From JBGPEQ01 sp035518775 (GTDB lineage Bacteria > Pseudomonadota > Alphaproteobacteria > Dongiales > Dongiaceae), in NCBI GenBank assembly GCA_035518775.1, contig DATIXH010000301.1:5832-69831 (forward strand): a stretch of 64,000 bases of DNA. The letters run 5' to 3'. This document shows, in pieces, positions 1-8,647 of this stretch. How positions within the stretch are numbered: position 1 is the stretch's first letter; each line of letters begins with the position of its first letter. A program made the translations under genes and the position numbers. The notes under the pieces are model-generated. The model was not told the DNA's origin and ran no database searches. It saw only the letters and a list, made by a program, of their open reading frames with translations.

Positions 1-1143
1 CACGTCCGCGAGATAGCCGGCCTTGATCTGGCCGAGCTCCTCGCCCATGCCCATGATCTCGCCGCCCAGCTTGGTGGCGGCCATGATGGCATCCATCGGC
101 TTGTAGTCGAGCAGCTTCACGAAATGCTCGATGTCGCGCGCGTTGGTGCCGATCGGGTTCCAGGCGAAGCCGTAGTCGCCGCCCGGCAGGATGCGCAGGC
201 CACGCTTCCTGAGCTTCTTCATGTTCTCGATGCACATGTCGAGCTCGCGCTTGAAGTAGATGGCCACCGGGTGGTCCTTGGTGATGCCGTAGCCCGAGCC
301 CTCGCCGACCGCAGTCGTGTACATGATGCCCATGGCCGGCGCGACGAAGATGCGGCTCTTGTGCGCCTCCAGCATGTCCAGCGCCTCGGAGTCGGAGAGC
401 GTGCAGTGATAGAGCACGTCGACGCCGTGCCGCAGGCACATCTTCACGCTCTCGGCCGAGCGGCAGTGGGCGGCCAGCATCTTGCCGCGCGATTTCGCGA
501 CCTCGGCCACCGCCGCCACCTCGGCGTCGTTCATCACGGTCTGGTGGGCGCGCGCGAATGGAATGAATTCGTCGCCCGAGGGATTGATCTTGAGGGTATC
601 GACGCCCTCGCGGCACATTTCGCGCGCGGTCTTGCGGAACTCGTCGGGCCCGTCGCAGGTGATGGCGAAGGTCTCGCGATACATGTGCGCGCGGCGCACG
701 TCGCCGAGGCCGCCGGTAACCGTGAGCTCGGGGCTGGCCGCCCGCATGCGCGGACCCGGGATATCTCCGTCGTTGATGGCGTTGCGGATGACGACGTCGA
801 GCCGCGCCTTCGCCGCGGCGGCGCTGAAGATCGCCGTGAAGCCCTGGTCGAGCATCACCTTGGCGAACTTCATCGTCTTCAGCGTGTGCTCCTCGGGCGG
901 GATGTCGCCCAGGCCCTCGAGCGTCGAGGTGTCGCAGAAGCTTATATGGGCGTGCGATTCGATGAGTCCTGGCATCAGGGTGGCGCCGCCGCCATCGACG
1001 ATATGGGCGCCGTCGCGCGGCAGCTTCTTGCCGGCCTTGGCGATCTGCTTGATCCGGTTGCCTTCGACCAGCACCTCGCCGGCATAGGGCTGCGCGCCCG
1101 TGCAATCCAGGATATTGACATCGGTGAACAGCGTACGGCCCAT
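1..1143 (-). CDS. Amidohydrolase family protein (3' end outside window)
   Basis: This is a metal-dependent hydrolase of the amidohydrolase superfamily (imidazolonepropionase/prolidase-like group), probably cytoplasmic, with an unknown cyclic amide or ester substrate. The reading frame stays open from the ATG at 1143 to the window edge, giving 381 codons without the C-terminus. Near residue 65 it has SHAHISF, the HxH metal-binding motif at the end of strand 1, and an AAHCRS segment further on fits a later His ligand. The N-terminus is the usual small beta-sandwich, ending in the PGLIESHAH transition. GGAGG lies just upstream of the ATG. It is divergent from the SDR gene at 1266. The superfamily is certain; the substrate cannot be read. 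Confidence 0.88.
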   Translation of the reverse strand, partial: MGRTLFTDVNILDCTGAQPYAGEVLVEGNRIKQIAKAGKKLPRDGAHIVDGGGATLMPGLIESHAHISFCDTSTLEGLGDIPPEEHTLKTMKFAKVMLDQGFTAIFSAAAAKARLDVVIRNAINDGDIPGPRMRAASPELTVTGGLGDVRRAHMYRETFAITCDGPDEFRKTAREMCREGVDTLKINPSGDEFIPFARAHQTVMNDAEVAAVAEVAKSRGKMLAAHCRSAESVKMCLRHGVDVLYHCTLSDSEALDMLEAHKSRIFVAPAMGIMYTTAVGEGSGYGITKDHPVAIYFKRELDMCIENMKKLRKRGLRILPGGDYGFAWNPIGTNARDIEHFVKLLDYKPMDAIMAATKLGGEIMGMGEELGQIKAGYLADV

Positions 1144-1265
1144 TTGTTCCTCCCTTGACCTTCAGCCATGGCCCTTGCCTGCAACTTTATCGACATTCCC
1201 GGAGCGGGAAAAGCGCCAAGGTTGAATGGGCGTTCCGCACGGGCAGGAAAGCGAGGAGATAAACC

Positions 1266-2045
1266 ATGAATCTCGGCATATCCGGCCGCACGGCCATCGT
1301 CTGCGGCGCCAGCAAGGGTCTCGGCCGGGGCTGCGCGGCCGCCCTGGCGAAGGAGGGCGTGCGCGTCATCCTTAACGCCCGCGACCCCGCCATGCTCGAG
1401 CGCAGCGCCCAGGAGATCCGCGCCGCCGCCACCGCCCAGGTGGTCCCGGTCGCCGCCGACGCCACCACCGCCGAGGGTCGCGCCGCTCTCCTGGCCGCCT
1501 GTCCCGATCCCGATATCCTCGTCACCAATTCCGGCGGCCCGCCGGCCGGCGATTTCCGTGAGTGGGACGAGACGACTTGGCATCGCGCGGTGCAAAACAA
1601 CATGGTGACCCATATCATGCTGATCAAAGCCGTAGTCGACGGCATGATCGCGCGCCGCTTCGGCCGCATCGTCAACATCACCTCGGCGGCGGTGAAGGCG
1701 CCCTACCCGATGCTCGGCCTCTCCAACGGGGCGCGGGCGGGCCTCACCGGCTTCGTCGCCGGGCTAGCGCGCCAAGTCTCGAAACACGGCGTCACCATCA
1801 ACAACCTGCTGCCGGGCTCGCACGAGACCGACCGGCTGCGCGCCATCATCGCCCGCCAGGGCGAGCAGGAGGGCATTCCGTTCGAGGAGGCCCTCGCCAA
1901 GGCCAAGGCGTCCGAGGTCGCCGGCCGCTTCGGCACGGTCGAGGAGTTCGGCGCCGTCTGCGCCTTCCTGTGCAGCGCCCACACCGGCTACATCACCGGC
2001 CAGAACCTGCTGCTCGACGGCGGCTACTATCAGGGGACGCTGTAG
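1266..2045 (+). CDS. SDR family oxidoreductase (atypical active site)
   Basis: This is a 259-aa short-chain dehydrogenase/reductase. The Rossmann glycine motif GASKGLGRG lies at residues 14-22, an NSGG-type segment follows strand 4, and a GQNLLLDGG end is typical of the family. The usual catalytic YxxxK is not present: after the conserved ITS segment the sequence reads LSNGAR, so Tyr is replaced by Ser/Asn and Lys by Arg. The SDR at 22339 has the same replacement. A GGAGAT ribosome-binding site precedes the ATG. The gene is divergent from the amidohydrolase, so both may serve one catabolic step, but this is inference. Confidence 0.9.
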   Translation: MNLGISGRTAIVCGASKGLGRGCAAALAKEGVRVILNARDPAMLERSAQEIRAAATAQVVPVAADATTAEGRAALLAACPDPDILVTNSGGPPAGDFREWDETTWHRAVQNNMVTHIMLIKAVVDGMIARRFGRIVNITSAAVKAPYPMLGLSNGARAGLTGFVAGLARQVSKHGVTINNLLPGSHETDRLRAIIARQGEQEGIPFEEALAKAKASEVAGRFGTVEEFGAVCAFLCSAHTGYITGQNLLLDGGYYQGTL

Positions 2046-2166
2046 GCGGCGCGGGGCCGCACCTATCGGTAATAGCGGTTTAATCGGGCTCGTTCACCCT
2101 GCGCAGCGTGCGGATCAGGCCTGCTGCTCCGCCCATGATCCGGCGGTGCGGCGGATACGATTCGCG

Positions 2167-4299
2167 ATGGACGTTTTCTCCCAAGATATCCTGGTGGCGC
2201 TCGCCGCCAACCTGGCGCTGCTTGCCCTGGCCCTGGTCACCTACAACCAGATCACGGCCTTCCTGGGCAGGCTGCCGCCCCGGTGGGAGCGCTGGCTGGC
2301 CGGCTTGGCGTTCGGCCTGGCGGCCATCCTCTCCATGAGCGTGCCGATCGCGATCGCGCCGGGCGTGCTGGTGGATGGACGGGCGGTGCCGATCGGCCTC
2401 GCCGCCCTGTCCGGAGGCCCGTTCGTCACCGGCGTCGCCGCCGCCATCGCGGCGCTGTACCGGCTGTCGCTCGGCGGCATCGGACAGGTTGCCGGCATCG
2501 TCTGGATCGGGCTGGCCGCCATCAGCGGCCTGCTGGTGGCGAAGCTCGCGCGGCGAAGCGGCGCCGGCGCGGCCTACGCCCATCTCCTCCTGCTGGGCCT
2601 CCTGCTGGTCTTCTCCCACTTGGTCGCGTCGCTCTTTCTCCCCGGGTCCGACCTGGCCTACGCGGTCATCACCAGGGCGACGCCGGCGGCGGCGGTGGCG
2701 CTGCCGTTGGGCACCCTGTTCCTCGGCACGCTCCTGGTCCAGGAGCGGCGGCGCCGCGACGCCGAGGCTGCGGTCATCGAGAGCGAACGGCGCTTCCACA
2801 CCATCACCGACAACCTGCCGGGCGTCGTCTATCAGCGCCGCCTGACGCCTGCCGGCGAGCTCAGCTACCCGTTCTTCAGCGCGCGCGTGCAGGAGCTGTT
2901 CGGCGTCACGGCCGAAGAGGCGACCGCCGACGCCTCCAAGATCCTGAACAGCATCCATGTCGACGATTTCGACCGCTTCACGGCCTCGATCAAGGACTCG
3001 GCGCAGCAGCTCTCGGACTGGGACTTCGAATACAGGGTCGTGCGCAAGGACGGTGCCCTCCGCTGGATGCACGCCAAGGCCGTGCCGCATCGGCGCGAGA
3101 ACGACGACATCGTCTGGGACGGCATCGTCACCGACGTGACCGAGCGCAAGATCGCGGAGATGTCGCTGGGCGTGACCAACCAGCTGCTGACCTCGACCAA
3201 TCAGCGGCTGTCGACCATGTACGAGACCGCCCACCACTTCGTCGACAACGTTGCGCACGAGTTCCGCACGCCGCTCACGGTGATCAAGGAGTTCGCCTCC
3301 ATCATGGAGGAGGGGCTGGTCGGCGAGCTGAACGGCGAGCAGAGCGACTATCTGCGCGTGATCTGCGCGCGGGTCGATGACCTCAACGGCCTCGTCAACG
3401 ACATGCTCGACCTGAGCCGGCTCGAAGCTGGCCTCATCGGTGTGGCGCGCCGCGAATGCGCGATCCCTGACATCGTCGCACGCGCCGAGACGATCCTGGA
3501 GCGCCGCGCGAAGGCCAGCAACGTCGAGTTCGCCGTCGAGATCGAGCAGAACCTGCCGGCCCTCTTCTGCGATCCCGAGAAGATCGGCCGCGTGCTGATC
3601 AACCTCGGCATCAACGCCTTCAAGTACGGCGGCGACAAGGGTGGCGTGCGCCTCTGGGCGCGCCGCTCCGAAAACCCGCGCGAGATCGTCATCGGGGTGA
3701 GCGACCGCGGGCCGGGCATTCCGGCCGAGAAGTTGGAGATGATCTTCGAGCGCTTCCGGCAGGCCGGCGGCCTGCGCGACACCGCCAAGGGCTTCGGCCT
3801 CGGTCTCAGCATCGTGCGCGAGCTGGCCGACCTCAACCTCGGCGAGATCGCCGTGGAGAGCACGGTGGGCGAGGGCACGACCTTCTCGCTCACCCTTCCG
3901 GTCTTCGATCCGCCGGCCATCGTCGCCCGCTACATCGCCAAGCTGGCGCGCGAACGCAGCTCGTCGTTCTACGTGTCGGACATCCGGATCTCGGTCGCCG
4001 ACGCGGCCGACGACTGCGAGCCGTTCCTGCAGCAGCAGGTGAAGCGCGAAGACCTGCTCATGCGGCTCGGACCCGACTCCTGGATTCTCCTGACGGTCGA
4101 CAAGCGCGATGCCGACATCCGTGCGAAGGCGGACAAGCTGCGCGCGAGCGTGGCCGCCCATGCCGCCGAGATCGGCAACGGCACCCTGACCGTCGACGTG
4201 CAGCCCGTCGGCGTCTGGCGCCTGCCGCATCAGAGCGAGGCCCTGATCGCACGCTTCCGGGCGCTCCGCGACATGGCGCAGGCCCGTCGGTCGGCCTGA
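2167..4299 (+). CDS. Membrane sensor histidine kinase with PAS and degenerate GGDEF-like tail
   Basis: This 710-aa hybrid-type sensor is probably in the inner membrane. The N-terminus (about 1-195) carries several hydrophobic helices with the pattern of 5TM-5TMR_LYT sensors (a DGR motif, then GGPF and ALYRLSLGG). A PAS domain follows at about 205-335, then HisKA with the phospho-acceptor in NVAHEFRTPL (His364), and a HATPase_c domain with an N-box near LINLGINAFKYG, G1 DRGPGIP (about 513) and G2 GFGLGLS. Residues about 585-710 are an extra domain whose LLMRLGPDSWILL resembles the GGDEF loop with its catalytic residues lost. GTG at 2146 is an alternative start; ATG 2167 has a GGCGGA upstream. 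Receiver genes follow directly. Confidence 0.9.
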   Translation: MDVFSQDILVALAANLALLALALVTYNQITAFLGRLPPRWERWLAGLAFGLAAILSMSVPIAIAPGVLVDGRAVPIGLAALSGGPFVTGVAAAIAALYRLSLGGIGQVAGIVWIGLAAISGLLVAKLARRSGAGAAYAHLLLLGLLLVFSHLVASLFLPGSDLAYAVITRATPAAAVALPLGTLFLGTLLVQERRRRDAEAAVIESERRFHTITDNLPGVVYQRRLTPAGELSYPFFSARVQELFGVTAEEATADASKILNSIHVDDFDRFTASIKDSAQQLSDWDFEYRVVRKDGALRWMHAKAVPHRRENDDIVWDGIVTDVTERKIAEMSLGVTNQLLTSTNQRLSTMYETAHHFVDNVAHEFRTPLTVIKEFASIMEEGLVGELNGEQSDYLRVICARVDDLNGLVNDMLDLSRLEAGLIGVARRECAIPDIVARAETILERRAKASNVEFAVEIEQNLPALFCDPEKIGRVLINLGINAFKYGGDKGGVRLWARRSENPREIVIGVSDRGPGIPAEKLEMIFERFRQAGGLRDTAKGFGLGLSIVRELADLNLGEIAVESTVGEGTTFSLTLPVFDPPAIVARYIAKLARERSSSFYVSDIRISVADAADDCEPFLQQQVKREDLLMRLGPDSWILLTVDKRDADIRAKADKLRASVAAHAAEIGNGTLTVDVQPVGVWRLPHQSEALIARFRALRDMAQARRSA

Positions 4300-4310
4300 G
4301 GGAGAGAGCA

Positions 4311-4724
4311 TTGGCCCGGGCCCTCCGCATCCTGCTGATCGAGGACGATCGCGAGATCGCGCGCGCGCTCCTGCTCCGGCTGAAGGCGGTCGGCCACGAT
4401 CCTTTCGCCATGCACGAAGGCGGCAGCGGCCTGGCGGCCGCCCTCGCGACGATTCCCGACCTTATTGTCCTCGACTTGCGGCTGCCCGACATGGACGGCT
4501 TCGCCGTGCTGCAGCAGCTCCAGCAGCACGAGGTCGCCCGCCTCATTCCCGTCATCGTCGTGTCCGCGAACGTCGCGGAGCGCGCCAAGCGCGAGGCCAT
4601 GCTCCTCGGCGCCCACTGCTTCATCGAGAAGCCCTACGATTTCCGCAAGCTGGTGGCGGCCATCGACCGCGCCGCCAGCGCCGGCCGGCCGGAGCCCGCC
4701 GGCGCGCCCGCTGCTGCACCGTGA
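4311..4724 (+). CDS. Single-domain response regulator (receiver only)
   Basis: This is a 137-aa stand-alone receiver domain. It has the acidic pair (IEDD), the phospho-acceptor Asp in VLDLRLPDMDG, the switch Ser in VVSAN and the conserved Lys in FIEKPYD. There is no output domain, only a short Ala/Pro-rich tail. The start is a TTG preceded by GGGAGAG, 11 bases after the kinase stop, so the two are probably co-transcribed and this is the likely phospho-transfer partner of the kinase. The gene starts a run of receiver-only proteins. Confidence 0.85.
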   Translation: MARALRILLIEDDREIARALLLRLKAVGHDPFAMHEGGSGLAAALATIPDLIVLDLRLPDMDGFAVLQQLQQHEVARLIPVIVVSANVAERAKREAMLLGAHCFIEKPYDFRKLVAAIDRAASAGRPEPAGAPAAAP

Positions 4725-4733
4725 GGCCCGGCG

Positions 4734-5606
4734 ATGCGCGGTAGGCTGGTCCTGATCGCCGACGACGACGCCGATTTCCTGACGGCGCTGGCGCAGCGCT
4801 GCAAGGCCCTGGGGCTGAGCGTGCAGGTCGCGGCCGACGGGCTCGCCGCCCTCGCGACCATCGTGCGCGAGGATCCGGACCTCGTCATCCTCGACATCGA
4901 CATGCCCGCGGTCGGCGGCATCGACGTCGCGCAGAAGCTGCTGGGCGATCCCACGCTGCGCCCGATCCGCGTGATCTTTTGCACCGGCCAATCCGACCCG
5001 GCGACCATCGAGCGCTGCAAGGCGCTCGGCGCTCACTACGTCACGAAGGGAGCCGACGCCTGGCCGCAGCTCAAGACGATCATCTGCCAGGTGCTGGCGA
5101 TGTCGGATGATGCAACCGAGGCCGCACCTGAAGCGCCCACGACGATTGCGCCCGCCGCGGCCGAGCCGCCGCCGGCGGCGCTTCCCAAGGTCCTGTTCGT
5201 CGATGACGACGCAGACATGCGGCGCGTCATGCAGATCCGCCTGCGCGCCTGCGGCATCGACGTTCACGCCGCATCGACGGCCATGCAGGCGCTGTGGATC
5301 GCGATGAAAGAGGTACCCGATGTCATCATCACGGACTACCACATGCCCGAAGGCTCCGGGCAGTACCTGCTCGGACGCCTGAAGGGCACGCCGATGCTCA
5401 AGGACATCCCGGTCATCATGCTGACGGGCGCGCGTATCGGCAACGACCGCGATTTCGCCCTCGAGCGCCGCTTCCTCGGCGAATATCGCGCGGCAGCGTT
5501 CCTGTCGAAGCCCGTCGATCTCGACGTCCTGCTCGGCGTCCTCTCCGACCATATCGCGATCGACCCAGAGGTTGCGCGCAACGCCGCGAAGCTGCGGCGG
5601 CGCTAA
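4734..5606 (+). CDS. Double-receiver response regulator without output domain
   Basis: This 290-aa protein has two tandem receiver domains (about 1-125 and 155-290) joined by an Ala/Pro linker. Receiver 1 has ADDDAD, acceptor Asp in ILDIDMP, switch Thr in FCTG and Lys in YVTKG, where the usual KP is changed to KG. Receiver 2 has VDDDAD, Asp in IITDYHMP, Thr in MLTG and KP in FLSKP. No DNA-binding or enzymatic output is visible, so it may act as a phosphate relay, sink or adaptor. It follows the single receiver by 9 bases and ends convergently with, overlapping by 4 bases, the ABC ATPase on the other strand. Confidence 0.85.
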   Translation: MRGRLVLIADDDADFLTALAQRCKALGLSVQVAADGLAALATIVREDPDLVILDIDMPAVGGIDVAQKLLGDPTLRPIRVIFCTGQSDPATIERCKALGAHYVTKGADAWPQLKTIICQVLAMSDDATEAAPEAPTTIAPAAAEPPPAALPKVLFVDDDADMRRVMQIRLRACGIDVHAASTAMQALWIAMKEVPDVIITDYHMPEGSGQYLLGRLKGTPMLKDIPVIMLTGARIGNDRDFALERRFLGEYRAAAFLSKPVDLDVLLGVLSDHIAIDPEVARNAAKLRRR

Positions 5607-6694
5607 TCCCCGATCACCCGCTGGTCCGCGAACGCCCAGCCGATCTTCACCGGCTGGTTGAGCGACAGCGAGCGCCGCAAGGCCGTGTCCGTGTTGTGTA
5701 CGGTGACGCGCTGCCCGGTCGGCAGGGCTACCACATACTTCACGAAGGCGCCGAGATAGATCATGTCCGCCAGCGTGCCCTCGAGGATCACATCGGCGGT
5801 GAGCCCGTCGGACGAGAGCCGCAGGGCCTCCGGCCGCACCACGACGGTCACGGCGCCGTCCGGGCCTGTGGAGGGGATGCGGGCGCCCGCCTCGAGCGTC
5901 ACCAAGCCCTGGGCGCGCTGCGCCGCGAACACGTTCGCCTCGCCGATGAAGGTGGAGACGAAGCGGGTCCTGGGCGCGGCATAGATCTCCTCGGGCCCGC
6001 CTTCCTGCACGAGCGCGCCCTGGTCCATGACGGCGATGCGGTTGGCGAGGCCGAGCGCCTCGCCCTGGTCGTGCGTGACGAACACGAAGGTGCCGCCGAT
6101 CTGCTGATGGATGCGGCGCAGCTCCTCCTGCATGGCCTGGCGCAACTTGAGGTCGAGGGCGGCCAGCGGCTCGTCGAGCAGCAGCACGCGCGGCCGCATG
6201 ATGAGCGCGCGGGCCAGGGCCACGCGCTGCTGCTGGCCGCCCGACAGCTGATCGATGGAGCGGTTGACGAACTCCTCCAGCCGCACCAGCGCGATGGCCT
6301 CGTCGACGCGCCGGCGGATCTCGTCCGGCGGACGCTTCGCGGTGCGCAGGCCATAGGCGATGTTCTGCCGCACGGTCATGTGCGGGAACAGGCCATAGCC
6401 CTGGAAGACGGTGTTGGTCGGCCGCCGCTCCGGCCCCCAGGCCGTCATGTCCTGCCCGTCGATCTCGACGATGCCGGTGGTCGGCGCGACGAACCCTCCG
6501 ATGATGCGCAGCAACGTCGTCTTGCCACAGCCGGACGGTCCGAGGATGGCCAGGAAGTCTCCGCGCCGGATGTCGAGGTCCAGCTGCTGCACCGCCACCG
6601 TGCTTCCGTAGCGCTTGGAGATGCCCCGCAGGCGCACGAGCAGATCGTCACCGGCGACCGGGGTGGCGACCGCTTGGGCCTTGTTCTCGTTCAT
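5603..6694 (-). CDS. PotA-type ABC transporter ATP-binding protein (orphan)
   Basis: This 363-aa ATPase is of the spermidine/putrescine (PotA) or iron/2-aminoethylphosphonate class. It has Walker A GPSGCGKTT, signature LSGGQQQRVALARA, Walker B VLLLDEPLAALD and the switch His in VTHDQ. The C-terminal 120 residues fit a TOBE domain, typical of this class. The ATG at 6694 is chosen because AGGGAG lies 7 bases upstream; an in-frame extension to 6808 lacks such a site. No permease or binding protein lies next to it, so it either serves a transporter elsewhere or is a remnant. It sits between two receiver gene groups. Confidence 0.9.
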   Translation of the reverse strand: MNENKAQAVATPVAGDDLLVRLRGISKRYGSTVAVQQLDLDIRRGDFLAILGPSGCGKTTLLRIIGGFVAPTTGIVEIDGQDMTAWGPERRPTNTVFQGYGLFPHMTVRQNIAYGLRTAKRPPDEIRRRVDEAIALVRLEEFVNRSIDQLSGGQQQRVALARALIMRPRVLLLDEPLAALDLKLRQAMQEELRRIHQQIGGTFVFVTHDQGEALGLANRIAVMDQGALVQEGGPEEIYAAPRTRFVSTFIGEANVFAAQRAQGLVTLEAGARIPSTGPDGAVTVVVRPEALRLSSDGLTADVILEGTLADMIYLGAFVKYVVALPTGQRVTVHNTDTALRRSLSLNQPVKIGWAFADQRVIGD

Positions 6695-6899
6695 TGCTAC
6701 TCCCTGTTGCCGCGGATGATCGGAGAGCGCGCGCTCTTTGTCCAGCCGAGGGCGCGGAGGCGGATCTGGAACAATCGGGCAACTCGCGCCCATTAACCGA
6801 CTCTTCATCCGGCCAAATTAAGAAAGGTGGACGAGCCCGCCCCCGCCCGGCCCGGATCAGAGCGCAGGTCCTGCAACCCGAACTGGACAAAGGATTCCT

Positions 6900-7622
6900 A
6901 TGCGACCCGCCACCGTCATGATCGTCGATGATGACCGCGATCTCGCCGAGAGCCTGGCCGAGATGCTCGAGCTCCAGGGCCACAGCGTGCAAGTCGCCTC
7001 CAACGGGCAGGAGGCGGTCGAGCGCCACCGCAAGAGCGAGTTCGACATCACCTTCATGGACGTGCGCATGCCCGTGATGAACGGCGTCGACAGCTTCTTC
7101 GCCATCCGAGCGCTGCGGCCGGATGCCAAGGTCGTGCTGATGACCGGCTACGAGGAGTCGATGGTGGCGCGCGCGTTGGCCGCCGGCGCCCTCGGCCTCC
7201 TGACCAAGCCGTTCCAGATGGACGACCTGCTGACGAAGCTCGCCGACGCCACGCGCCCGGTCGTGCTGGTCGCCGACGACGACGCCGATTTCGTCGAGAG
7301 CCTTGCCGACCTGTTGCACGCCCGCGGCTACAAGGCCGCGATCGCCTCGACCGGCGCCGATGCCGTCAAGCGCGTCAAAGAGGGCAGCGTCGGCGTGCTT
7401 ATCCTCGATCTGCGCATGCCCATCATGAACGGCCTCGAGGTCTACGAGGAACTGCGCAAGCAGGGCAACGCGCCGCCCACCATCATCGTCACCGGCCACG
7501 CCGCCGATGCTCAAGACAGCCTGGTCGCGCTGCGCGCCATGTCCGTGAGCGACTGCGTCGAGAAGCCGATCGATCCGACGATCCTGCTCGACAAGATCTC
7601 GCGCCTGCTCGCCGCGGCCTAG
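6900..7622 (+). CDS. Double-receiver response regulator without output domain
   Basis: This 240-aa protein consists almost entirely of two receiver domains (about 4-118 and 122-240). Receiver 1 has VDDDRD, acceptor Asp in FMDVRMP, Thr in LMTGY and Lys in LLTKPF. Receiver 2 has ADDDAD, Asp in ILDLRMP, Thr in IVTGH and Lys in CVEKP. Both look fully competent for phosphorylation. AAAGGA lies before the ATG. It is the third output-less regulator near the kinase at 2167, though on its own promoter, divergent from the PotA-type ATPase. A strong hairpin follows the stop. Confidence 0.86.
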   Translation: MRPATVMIVDDDRDLAESLAEMLELQGHSVQVASNGQEAVERHRKSEFDITFMDVRMPVMNGVDSFFAIRALRPDAKVVLMTGYEESMVARALAAGALGLLTKPFQMDDLLTKLADATRPVVLVADDDADFVESLADLLHARGYKAAIASTGADAVKRVKEGSVGVLILDLRMPIMNGLEVYEELRKQGNAPPTIIVTGHAADAQDSLVALRAMSVSDCVEKPIDPTILLDKISRLLAAA

Positions 7623-7645
7623 CGGACGCCAGGCGCTTCCTTCGC

Positions 7646-7673
7646 AAGGGGCGGGCCGCGAGGCCCGCCCCTT
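7646..7673 (+). terminator. Probable intrinsic terminator after double-receiver gene
   Basis: A perfect 12-bp GC-rich stem (7646-7657 with 7662-7673) has a 4-base GCGA loop, 24 bases after the stop of the receiver gene. The following T-tract is weak (CGTGCTT), so termination efficiency is uncertain. Confidence 0.6.
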
Positions 7674-7737
7674 CGTGCTTGACGGCCGTCTGCCGTTGGC
7701 GGTGGACTCGCGGTCTGGGCGATCGCGGGAGGAACCG

Positions 7738-8637
7738 ATGGCGCGGCCGGAATGCGTGTTCGAGGCGAAGGATTGGCTGGGCGAGGCGCCGTGCTGGCAC
7801 CCGCGCGAGCAGGCGCTCTACTGGGCCGACGTGCCCTCCAAGAAACTCAAGCGTTGGCATCCGGCGAGCGGCGCGTATAAGAGCTGGGACATGCCGGAGA
7901 TGGTCACGGCGATTTCCGTCCGCCGGAAGGGCGGCCTGATCATCGCTTCCCACACCGGCATCGATTTCTTCGACCCCGCGACAGGCCGTGCTAACCGCTT
8001 CTGTGCACCCGAGCAGGACAAGCCGAAGAACCGCTCCAACGACGGCAAATGCGATCGTCGCGGCCGCTTCTGGTACGGCACCATGATGAACAACTTTGCC
8101 GCGGACATGGGCGAGCAGCCGATCACCGGCAAGACCGGCAGTCTCTACCGCATCGACGCCGACGGCTCCGCTCACAGCGCTGATCAGGGCATCGGCATCT
8201 CGAACACGCTGGCCTGGAGCCCCGACGACAAGACCTTCTATTTCGCCGACACTCTCGATGCCGTCTATGCCTACGACTTCGACGCCGCCGCCGGTCGGGT
8301 CAGCAACCGGCGCACCTTCGGCAAGCTCGATACCACGCAATACGGCCATCCCGATGGCTCCACCATCGACGCCGACGGCTTCCTGTGGAACGCGCGCTGG
8401 GACGGCGGCTGCCTGGTCCGCTGGTCGCCTGACGGCAAGGTCGACCGGATTGTGAAATTACCCTGTCGTCGCGTTACCAGCTGCATCTTCGGCGGCCCGG
8501 ACCTCGCCACCCTTTACATCACCACCGTGCGCTACGGTCTTAGCGATGCCGACTTGGCGGAGCAGCCGTTCGCCGGCGGCCTGTTCGCCCTCGACGCCGG
8601 CGTGAAGGGCATCCCGGACGGCGAGTTCGCGGGCTAG
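7738..8637 (+). CDS. SMP-30/gluconolactonase family protein
   Basis: This 299-aa six-bladed beta-propeller is of the SMP-30/gluconolactonase/LRE family, whose members hydrolyse sugar lactones using one divalent metal. Family signatures are GEAPCWHP with its metal-ligand Glu near the N-terminus, NDGKCDRRGRFW in the middle (the Asn/Asp metal-site loop), SPDDKTFYF, and PDGSTIDADGFLW with its ligand Asp. GGGAGGA is placed 6 bases before the ATG at 7738. It stands alone between a hairpin and a convergent gene, so its pathway is not shown by context. Sugar lactonase is the most likely activity. Confidence 0.9.
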   Translation: MARPECVFEAKDWLGEAPCWHPREQALYWADVPSKKLKRWHPASGAYKSWDMPEMVTAISVRRKGGLIIASHTGIDFFDPATGRANRFCAPEQDKPKNRSNDGKCDRRGRFWYGTMMNNFAADMGEQPITGKTGSLYRIDADGSAHSADQGIGISNTLAWSPDDKTFYFADTLDAVYAYDFDAAAGRVSNRRTFGKLDTTQYGHPDGSTIDADGFLWNARWDGGCLVRWSPDGKVDRIVKLPCRRVTSCIFGGPDLATLYITTVRYGLSDADLAEQPFAGGLFALDAGVKGIPDGEFAG

Positions 8638-8647
8638 CGCGCCGCCG

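Noticed and set aside
2080..4311. Long open frame on the minus strand opposite the histidine kinase
   Set aside because: The product is a low-complexity shadow typical of GC-rich DNA; the plus strand has full kinase motifs.
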